DNA from: Candidatus Aminicenantota bacterium
GTDB lineage: Bacteria > Acidobacteriota > Aminicenantia > Aminicenantales > Aminicenantaceae
Reading direction: 5' to 3'
Assembly: GCA_030615975.1 (NCBI GenBank)
Contig: JAUWYH010000063.1
Location: 1 to 7,884, forward strand
Length of the DNA stretch: 7,884 nucleotides
In this document: positions 1-4,414 of the stretch, piece after piece
Layout: each line of letters starts with the position of its first letter
How positions within the stretch are numbered: position 1 is the first letter of the stretch
Notes under the pieces: generated by a model
What the model saw: the letters and a program-made list of their open reading frames with translations, nothing else
The model's database searches: none
What the model was told of the DNA's origin: nothing
Made by a program: the position numbers and the translations under genes

Positions 1-87
1 TTTAGAGTAATGGAAGATATTGAAAAATGGGTTAGCGACCTCAGAAGAAGAGATTTAAAACGACAGAGGGGCATTAAGGTTGGATAA
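1..87 (+). CDS. C-terminal fragment of a putative antitoxin (VapB-like position)
   Basis: An open frame enters from the left edge and stops with TAA at 85-87, giving 28 residues that end in a basic tail (..RRRDLKRQRGIKVG). I do not recognise the fold from this fragment. The reason to call it an antitoxin is its position: it overlaps by 8 nt the start of a PIN-toxin remnant at 80, the arrangement usual for VapB-VapC pairs. There is an in-frame ATG at 10, so a tiny ORF starting there is also possible, but the frame is open further upstream. Since the toxin behind it is broken, this gene may itself be decaying. What lies to the left cannot be judged from this window. Confidence 0.4.
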   Translation, partial: FRVMEDIEKWVSDLRRRDLKRQRGIKVG

Positions 88-242
88 CTACCTCATTGAC
101 ACATCTATTATAATTGCCTGTCTTAGAGGATATAAGGATGACTTTAAGTCTTGCAGACGCAACTGTTGGTGCGGTTACAAATGCATACAAATTAAAACTT
201 CTGACATATAATAAAAAACATTATCCAATGCTGTTTAAATAA
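80..242 (+). pseudogene. VapC-like PIN-domain toxin remnant with internal deletion
   Basis: Two pieces of a PIN-domain RNase lie side by side in different frames. The first (frame of base 80, possible TTG start) reads DNYLIDTSIIIACLRGYKD, the N-terminal PIN strand and helix with the first acidic metal ligand (Asp in LIDTS). The second (frame of base 141, stop TAA 240-242) reads LSLADATVGAVTNAYKLK followed by LLTYNKKHYPMLF, the C-terminal part with the ADA acidic ligand and the typical (T)xNxKHF/Y-like ending. VapC proteins are usually about 130 residues; only about 53 remain. The central section with the other catalytic acid is missing, and the junction near 139-143 shifts the frame. The gene cannot make a functional toxin. 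Family assignment rests on motif recognition only. Confidence 0.75.
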
Positions 243-349
243 ATCTTCCTCAAACAATTCTTATCTTCATTTTAATTAGCACAAATGGGTCAATTATTAT
301 TAGCGGCGAGGAAATGGGAGATGAACCAATTTTTTTATTTAAAACCTCG

Positions 350-382
350 GGTCACATTCTACTTAATTCTGGTTACATTTTA
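350..382. repeat. Imperfect 12-bp direct repeat, 21-bp period
   Basis: GGTCACATTCTA (350-361) recurs as GGTTACATTTTA (371-382) with 2 mismatches. The start-to-start distance is 21 bp, two helical turns. It lies upstream of the candidate promoters for the gene at 491, so it could be a regulator-binding site. It could equally be a decayed relative of the palindrome at 3493-3558, since both carry an ACxxAxTxCTTAATTCTGG-like stretch. The function is unknown. Confidence 0.3.
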
Positions 383-402
383 AATGATTTAATTCGATAT
401 CC

Positions 403-430
403 TTGACAACATTATCTGACACCACATAAA
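403..430 (+). promoter_or_regulatory. Candidate sigma-70-type promoter, distal
   Basis: A perfect TTGACA (403-408) is followed after 16 bp by CATAAA (425-430, 4 of 6 matches to TATAAT). It would start transcription about 55 nt before the ATG at 491. In A+T-rich DNA such matches arise by chance; the perfect -35 is the main support. Confidence 0.4.
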
Positions 431-442
431 AGTAAATTCTTC

Positions 443-471
443 TTGATTTGATTTGTTTATTTTTTTATTAT
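443..471 (+). promoter_or_regulatory. Candidate sigma-70-type promoter, proximal
   Basis: TTGATT (443-448) and TATTAT (466-471, 5 of 6) are separated by exactly 17 bp. This would give a leader of about 13 nt before the ATG at 491. It competes with the distal candidate at 403-430, and I cannot choose between them. Confidence 0.35.
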
Positions 472-490
472 TTTAAGTCAATATAAAAAA

Positions 491-859
491 ATGAAGATAA
501 AACCTCTCCTATGTTTCTTTCTGGGATGGTTAATCCCTGGACTCGGCCACATATCCCAAAAAAGATTTTGGCGAGGAGCTATCTTTTTCGTTTGTTTATC
601 TTTTATGACAGCTCTTGGTCTAATTATGGGTGGAAAGATCTATTCCTTCCAAACCGAAAATCCACTGACGATTCTTGCCTTTTTTTCTGACATTGGAAAT
701 GGGCTTCTATATATTCTCTCTAACTTTTTCTCCATTGGAGTAGGGGAGCTGAAGAAAGCCACTTTTGAATTTGGTACAGCTTTCATTGCAGGAGCAGGGC
801 TTTTGAACTACCTAGTAGCCCTTGACGCCTTTGATATTGCTCGAGGGAAAAAGAAATGA
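491..859 (+). CDS. Small multi-pass membrane protein, DUF6677-like
   Basis: This is a 122-residue membrane protein of unknown function. The N-terminus carries GWLIPGLGH (residues 12-20), a Gly/Pro-rich turn in a hydrophobic segment, then a basic patch (QKRFWRG) and further hydrophobic stretches at about 30-47, 58-82 and 93-112, ending in the basic tail RGKKK. The PGLGH plus following basic/aromatic patch is shared with TM2-like and DUF6677 proteins; the latter assignment is from memory of the family and is not proven. The ATG at 491 is the first in frame and has no clear Shine-Dalgarno (an A-rich stretch precedes it). The stop TGA overlaps the ATG of the next small gene (ATGA, 856-859), so the two are probably translationally coupled and work as a pair. 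Confidence 0.8.
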   Translation: MKIKPLLCFFLGWLIPGLGHISQKRFWRGAIFFVCLSFMTALGLIMGGKIYSFQTENPLTILAFFSDIGNGLLYILSNFFSIGVGELKKATFEFGTAFIAGAGLLNYLVALDAFDIARGKKK

Positions 860-1035
860 TCTTAAAAAGCCATTTTCTCTCCATGATAATTTACGCCTTT
901 TTCGTTTGTATTGTCTTGGCGCTCATCAAAAGAGAGGAAAGAAGAGCTCAGATCAAGTATGCTCTCACCCTCTTTTTATTCATGGTCCTGGGAGCTCTCA
1001 TTTTCGGATGGTTTATGTATTTATTCATTTTATAA
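856..1035 (+). CDS. 59-residue two-helix membrane protein, unknown function
   Basis: This short ORF is hidden beneath a longer frame that looks non-biological. It starts at the ATG of the ATGA overlap with the preceding gene and ends with TAA at 1033-1035. The product has a hydrophobic helix at about residues 7-24, a charged hinge KREERRAQIK (25-34) and a second hydrophobic helix at about 36-58, ending LFIL. Two clean helices separated by a charged loop, the coupling overlap, and the absence of any better reading make it a likely real gene. The positive hinge predicts an in-out-in hairpin with both ends in the same compartment as drawn by the positive-inside rule, i.e. the loop in the cytoplasm. 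No family is recognised. It is probably a partner of the membrane protein encoded just upstream. Confidence 0.72.
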   Translation: MILKSHFLSMIIYAFFVCIVLALIKREERRAQIKYALTLFLFMVLGALIFGWFMYLFIL

Positions 1036-1062
1036 CCTTTATTTCCCCTGTTTCTTTCTCCT

Positions 1063-1090
1063 TTGAATCTCAAAAATGATATGTTATAAT
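1063..1090 (+). promoter_or_regulatory. Promoter of the ftsEX operon
   Basis: TTGAAT (1063-1068), a 16-bp spacer and a perfect TATAAT (1085-1090). The -10 box is preceded by TGT (1082-1084), giving an extended -10 element. It lies just after the stop of the small membrane gene at 1035 and is the best-formed promoter before ftsE. The predicted start is near 1097, giving a long leader of about 130 nt. Confidence 0.65.
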
Positions 1091-1096
1091 CCTTCC

Positions 1097-1229
1097 CTCA
1101 TCAGATGAAATCTCAAGTTTATGAATCTGTTAAGGATCGGCCAATTCTCATGTTGTCAATAAAATTTTAAAAGAGATTTTGGAGGGCTATAAGAAATAAG
1201 GCATCTTCTCCTTTTTTCACCTGTTGAAG
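1097..1229 (+). other. Long 5' leader of ftsEX
   Basis: No conserved gene is seen here. It contains a possible 21-codon leader ORF (ATG 1105 to TAA 1168-1170, MKSQVYESVKDR..) without a ribosome-binding site. It also holds a strong GGAGGG (1181-1186) that has no ATG/GTG/TTG at a useful distance, and an inverted repeat CATCTTC (1202-1208) / GAAGATG (1226-1232) whose right arm includes the ftsE ATG. No known riboswitch is recognised. The hairpin could hide the start codon, but this is inference. Confidence 0.35.
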
Positions 1230-1895
1230 ATGATAGAATTATATCATATATGGAAACAATACCAGAAACCTGATTGGGCTTTATCCGACATCACTCTTCA
1301 TGTCGAAAAAGGAGATTTTTATTTCATCACCGGTCCTAGTGGCTCAGGGAAAACGACCCTTCTCAAAATAATCTTTAGAGAACTCTTCCCTACCCAAGGT
1401 CAGATTATCATTGATGGGAGGAATATCTTAAGAATTCCTGATCATAAAATTTACAAACTGAGAAGAACCATGGGTATTGTCTTCCAAGATTTCCGTCTTC
1501 TCTTCCACAAAAGAGTTTTTGATAATGTATCGGTCGTCCTTCAGGTTGTCGGAATTCCTCGAAAAGACATAAGACGTAGAGTTTTTAATGCTTTGAGAAT
1601 GGTCAATCTCCATCATAAAATGTGGGAATATCCTTCTCACCTTTCCTACGGCGAACAACAGAGAGTGGCCATTGCCAGGGCAGTGGTGAACAATCCTAAA
1701 ATCATCCTGGCTGATGAGCCGACTGGAAATCTCGACACTGAACTTGCCTTTGAAATCATAGGTCTCTTCAAGGAAATAAACAAGCAAGGTGCCACAGTTA
1801 TTATAGGAACTCACGATCGAGAATTGATCCGCCATTTCGGCAATAAAATTCTATTTCTATATAAGGGAAAATTTATCCGAAAGGAAGCCCTCTGA
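1230..1895 (+). CDS. ftsE: Cell-division ATP-binding protein FtsE
   Basis: ATPase of the FtsEX complex, which sits on the cytoplasmic face of the septal membrane and drives conformational signalling to periplasmic peptidoglycan hydrolases. With the ATG at 1230 it is 221 residues, the usual FtsE length. Motifs in order: Walker A GPSGSGKT (35-42), Q-loop VFQDFRLL (84-91), signature LSYGEQQ (138-144), Walker B IILADEP (158-164) followed by TGNLD, and H-loop GTHD with His195. The tail KGKFIRKEAL is short, as in the family. One oddity: the signature reads LSYGE where most FtsE have LSGGE. A TTG at 1224 would add two residues, but neither start has a good Shine-Dalgarno. It overlaps or abuts ftsX directly, and ABC-type identity with ftsX next door makes the call firm. 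Confidence 0.96.
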   Translation: MIELYHIWKQYQKPDWALSDITLHVEKGDFYFITGPSGSGKTTLLKIIFRELFPTQGQIIIDGRNILRIPDHKIYKLRRTMGIVFQDFRLLFHKRVFDNVSVVLQVVGIPRKDIRRRVFNALRMVNLHHKMWEYPSHLSYGEQQRVAIARAVVNNPKIILADEPTGNLDTELAFEIIGLFKEINKQGATVIIGTHDRELIRHFGNKILFLYKGKFIRKEAL

Positions 1896-2791
1896 TTATT
1901 AAAAAATTTAAATACTTTCTGAAAGAAACAGTAAATAACCTCTGGCAGTATAGAGTCCGGAATATTTTCTCGACCACGATTATTTGTCTATCCTTTCTTA
2001 TACTTGGAATTTTTCTCTCTCTCTCAAATAATCTTCAATATACAGCCCAGCAACTTTCAAAAGATATGGCTGTTGTGCTTTATCTCGAAAAAAATTTGAC
2101 AAAAATAGAGGTAAGCCAGATTGAAGAAAAATTAAAACGCTCTTCTTTAGTTGCCAAAATTCAATTTATAAGTTCCACACAGGCCTTAGAAAAATTTCAA
2201 ATAAAGTTTCCTGAACTTCAAGGGATAATTGAAAATTTTAAAATAAATCCCTTTCCTCCCTCCTTTGAAACTGCTATCAGGAAAAATAGTCTTTCTTCTG
2301 ACGAAATTCAGAATTTCATTCAGGAAATGAGGAATATGGATGGCATTGAAGATGTTCAGTTTAATTGGGATTGGGTAGAAAAAATGAAATCCTTAAGCCG
2401 CCTGGTGAAAGCTGTTGGATTCTTCCTGGGCGGTATACTTATTCTAGCTTCGTTTTTTATCATTTCCAATGTCATCAAGCTAAATGTTTTTGCTCGGAAA
2501 GAGGAAATGGAAATCCTTCGTCTGGTAGGAGCGACAAACACCTTTATCAAAATTCCTTTTCTTATAGAGGGAATCATTCTCGGAATTCTGGGAGGACTTC
2601 TATCGCTTATCCTGCTCTTTCTCCTGATAAAAATCTTCCCTTTCTATCTTGGGACTTCCTTGGGAGTCTTACAAGAACTCATTAACTTCCGATATCTCTC
2701 GCTCGCTCAGACTGCGATGTTTATCAGCGGAGGCGCAATCATCGGTTTCTTGGGAAGTTTTAGCTCATTGGCTCGCTTTTTAAAAGGATAA
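1892..2791 (+). CDS. ftsX: Cell-division membrane protein FtsX (non-AUG start)
   Basis: Membrane subunit of FtsEX that transmits FtsE ATPase cycles to cell-wall hydrolases at the septum. The first in-frame ATG (2066) would give only 241 residues and lacks TM1. Reading upstream gives a typical FtsX N-terminus (KKFKYFLKETVNNLW, then TM1 at about 27-44). There is no ATG, GTG or TTG in that stretch after the stop at 1862-1864. I chose CTG 1892, which overlaps the ftsE stop as CTGA; ATT at 1895 or 1898 are alternatives, and AGGAAG at 1882-1887 is a plausible ribosome site. From 1892 the protein is 299 residues, the family norm. The extracytoplasmic domain spans about 58-165 with NPFPPSFE (119-126). 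TM2 is about 175-195, the FtsX motif EILRLVGAT about 207-215, TM3 about 221-246, TM4 about 272-293. The 3' end overlaps convergent nfi by 12 nt. Confidence 0.92.
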   Translation: MIIKKFKYFLKETVNNLWQYRVRNIFSTTIICLSFLILGIFLSLSNNLQYTAQQLSKDMAVVLYLEKNLTKIEVSQIEEKLKRSSLVAKIQFISSTQALEKFQIKFPELQGIIENFKINPFPPSFETAIRKNSLSSDEIQNFIQEMRNMDGIEDVQFNWDWVEKMKSLSRLVKAVGFFLGGILILASFFIISNVIKLNVFARKEEMEILRLVGATNTFIKIPFLIEGIILGILGGLLSLILLFLLIKIFPFYLGTSLGVLQELINFRYLSLAQTAMFISGGAIIGFLGSFSSLARFLKG

Positions 2792-3430
2792 TAAATTCAA
2801 GAATATTTTTCCTGATAAGGTGTGAGCTTTTCTCAACGGCTCGGGTATTCTGAATTTTGAGCATCCCAGTATAAGCTTCGCTGATTCCTTAAAATCAATC
2901 CGATTTCCTGGAGATACAAAAACTGGCTTGACTCCGGCACGTGTTCTCAAACATATCCCAACCTTTTCATTTTTATCATTCCTGAAATATGTAAACTCTC
3001 CTCGTCTCTCGCCTGGAAGGATAAAAGGAAAAATAGGGGTTTTAGCACACCCTATAGTGCAGATATCCAATATAACTCCTACAAAAGAGGCTAATCCCAT
3101 TTTCCTTGGATGTGCAATTCCATTCCCATCAATCAAGGTTACATCTGGAACGTTTCTAATCTTCCGAAAAGCCTCAAAAAAAGTAGGAGCCTCTCGAAAA
3201 GCCAAATAGCCTGAAATATATGGAAACCTCACTTTCTTTACTGCTTCAACTATCTCTACAGTTTCAAACTCAGGAATTTTTATTATAATGATGCAAGCTC
3301 CTATTTTCCTTTTCTCTTTATCATAGCTGAAATCAGCTCCTGCCACCAATTTCACCTTGCCTCCTCTCCAGTGCAAAACCAAGTTGTTGGAAAGCTTGCG
3401 CTGCAATTCAGCTGCTTTATTTAAATCCAT
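2780..3430 (-). CDS. nfi: Endonuclease V (deoxyinosine 3' endonuclease)
   Basis: A DNA/RNA repair nuclease that cuts the second phosphodiester bond 3' of inosine arising from adenine deamination; cytosolic. The 216 residues match the family length. Visible motifs: AGADFSY with metal-ligand Asp33, PYISGYLAFREAP with Glu80, LIDGNGIAHPRKMGLAS with Asp101 and His107, GCAKTP with Lys130, and the C-terminal VKPVFVSPG..IPEPLRKAH block. All main catalytic residues are present. Two positions that are often His in relatives differ: GLASF (Phe116, usually GLASH or GLATH) and SPGN (usually SPGH). The ATG at 3428-3430 is preceded on the minus strand by weak GGAG and AAAGAG. It lies convergent to ftsX with a 12-nt 3' overlap and divergent from rodZ. 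Its single-gene transcription unit interrupts an otherwise co-directional run. Confidence 0.95.
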   Translation of the reverse strand: MDLNKAAELQRKLSNNLVLHWRGGKVKLVAGADFSYDKEKRKIGACIIIIKIPEFETVEIVEAVKKVRFPYISGYLAFREAPTFFEAFRKIRNVPDVTLIDGNGIAHPRKMGLASFVGVILDICTIGCAKTPIFPFILPGERRGEFTYFRNDKNEKVGICLRTRAGVKPVFVSPGNRIDFKESAKLILGCSKFRIPEPLRKAHTLSGKIFLNLLSF

Positions 3431-3455
3431 TTCTCTTTAGCACCGCTCCACAAGA

Positions 3456-3484
3456 AGTGTAATGAGTTAGCGATGAAAGGTCAA
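3456..3484 (-). promoter_or_regulatory. Candidate promoter of nfi
   Basis: On the minus strand TTGACC (3484-3479, 5 of 6) and TACACT (3461-3456, 4 of 6) are separated by exactly 17 bp. Transcription would begin about 20 nt before the nfi ATG. It sits just outside the left arm of the palindrome at 3493. Confidence 0.5.
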
Positions 3485-3492
3485 TTAATTCT

Positions 3493-3558
3493 GGGGACAC
3501 AATATTTAATTGGCAAGGTCCCCTTTTAATATTTTAAAAAATTAAGTATTGTGTCCCC
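3493..3558. repeat. REP-like palindrome with GGGGACACAATA ends
   Basis: The left arm GGGGACACAATATTTAATT (3493-3511) pairs with AATTAAGTATTGTGTCCCC (3540-3558) with one mismatch in 19 positions, around a 28-nt loop. The loop contains GTCCCC (3518-3523), which could pair with the left end instead. The ends GGGGACACAATACTTAATT are, from memory, a widespread dispersed repeat found around REP-associated (Y1/IS200-like) transposases in many environmental bacteria. There is no transposase here, so this would be a non-autonomous copy. It occupies the gap between the divergent nfi and rodZ promoters and has the flank AATTCTGG on the left. As RNA it would form a large hairpin on either strand. Confidence 0.7.
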
Positions 3559-3574
3559 TATGTAGGTTTATAGA

Positions 3575-3603
3575 TTGACATGGTATCCGTCTTGTCTTAA
3601 AAT
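3575..3603 (+). promoter_or_regulatory. Strong promoter of the rodZ-ntrYX run
   Basis: A perfect TTGACA (3575-3580), a 17-bp spacer and TAAAAT (3598-3603, 5 of 6). This is the closest match to the sigma-70 consensus in the window. The predicted start falls near 3610, only about 3 nt before the ATG at 3613, and no Shine-Dalgarno exists, which suggests a leaderless mRNA. Confidence 0.65.
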
Positions 3604-3612
3604 TCCCAAATA

Positions 3613-4377
3613 ATGGCATCTTTAGGACAAGAACTCAAAAAAGAAAGAGAATTAAGAGGAGTATCTTTAAAGGAGATCGCCGATTCTACGAAAATCAGTT
3701 TGAGGTTATTAAGTGCGTTAGAAGATGACAAATTGGATATGCTCCCTGGCAAATTCTTTATAAAAGGGATTATCCGCTCCTATGCCAAATATTTAGGTCT
3801 AGAAGAAGAATCTGTTCTTAACATGTATTATGAAAAATCTCTACTTCAAGAACAGTCCTTTGAGGATGAAAGAAAAAAAGAGAAACGCCATCTTGTGATT
3901 CCCAAGGATGCAAGAAAGCTACTGTTATATGTCATCATATCTATTACTCTCTTTCTCGTTCTTTTTGCGATTTATTATTTTTTTCTAAAAAAAGAAAAGA
4001 GAGTAAGTCTTGAAAAGACACAAATTCCAGCCATTCATCAAGAAGAAAAGTCCATTCCGCCGCCTGCTTCCTTTGTGGAGGAATCAGTTCCAGAAAAAAA
4101 AGAAATAAACCTTGAAATCTCTTTTATTGAAAAGACTTGGATTCAAGTTTATGCAGATGGTGTGTTAAAATTAGATGGGATAAAAAACTCAGGAGAGAAA
4201 GTAAAAATCGAAGTATTTGAAGAACTACTCATTCATTTAGGGAATGCAGGAGGTTTAACTTACACATTAAATAATATAGAGGGGAAAGTGTTTGGTGCTT
4301 CTGGTGCTGTCGTTAAAAATATAAAAATCACTTTAGACAATCTTCAGGAATTCCTTGTCCAGGAAGAGAAAATGTAA
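3613..4377 (+). CDS. rodZ: RodZ-like membrane-anchored HTH protein
   Basis: Bitopic protein that in rod-shaped bacteria links MreB filaments to the elongation machinery. The 254 residues contain a Cro/XRE-like helix-turn-helix domain at about 4-65 (LGQELKKERELRGVSLKEI.., then LPGKFFIKGIIRSYAKYLGL, the RodZ hallmark). After it come a charged linker, one TM helix at about 103-125 flanked by KK on the cytoplasmic and extracytoplasmic sides, a Pro/Glu-rich spacer (135-165) and a DUF4115-like domain at about 166-243 (EKTWIQVYADG.., HLGNAGGLTYTLNN). This domain order is that of RodZ. The HTH is used for MreB binding in the family, though DNA binding has also been proposed. The ATG at 3613 is first in frame and has no Shine-Dalgarno. 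ntrY follows after 37 bp with no terminator visible. Confidence 0.88.
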   Translation: MASLGQELKKERELRGVSLKEIADSTKISLRLLSALEDDKLDMLPGKFFIKGIIRSYAKYLGLEEESVLNMYYEKSLLQEQSFEDERKKEKRHLVIPKDARKLLLYVIISITLFLVLFAIYYFFLKKEKRVSLEKTQIPAIHQEEKSIPPPASFVEESVPEKKEINLEISFIEKTWIQVYADGVLKLDGIKNSGEKVKIEVFEELLIHLGNAGGLTYTLNNIEGKVFGASGAVVKNIKITLDNLQEFLVQEEKM

Positions 4378-4414
4378 AACCTAAAAAAAGAAATTCATAA
4401 ATAATATATAATAA

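Noticed and set aside
243..490. Search for tRNA, small RNA or a further decayed gene
   Set aside because: No cloverleaf, no terminator hairpin and no stretch resembling a protein family was seen; only weak promoter-like boxes and a short repeat.
822..1079. 85-codon + strand ORF
   Set aside because: Its product is low-complexity and has no protein-like features, while the overlapping frame at 856-1035 gives a clean two-helix membrane protein coupled to the upstream gene.
1428..1835. 135-codon minus-strand ORF within ftsE
   Set aside because: Lies wholly antisense to a well-conserved ATPase; its sequence shows no recognisable motif.
2014..2025. (TC)6 tract near the start of ftsX as a phase-variation switch
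   Set aside because: Six units are short, the reading frame is intact through it, and the surrounding DNA is pyrimidine-rich because it encodes a Leu/Phe/Ser TM helix.
2928..3209. 93-codon + strand ORF antisense to nfi
   Set aside because: Mirror frame of endonuclease V; no independent start signal or motif.
4407..4412. Perfect TATAAT just before ntrY
   Set aside because: No -35-like sequence 16-18 bp upstream (the site is poly-A), and transcription would begin inside ntrY after its start codon. It is best seen as A+T-rich spacer.
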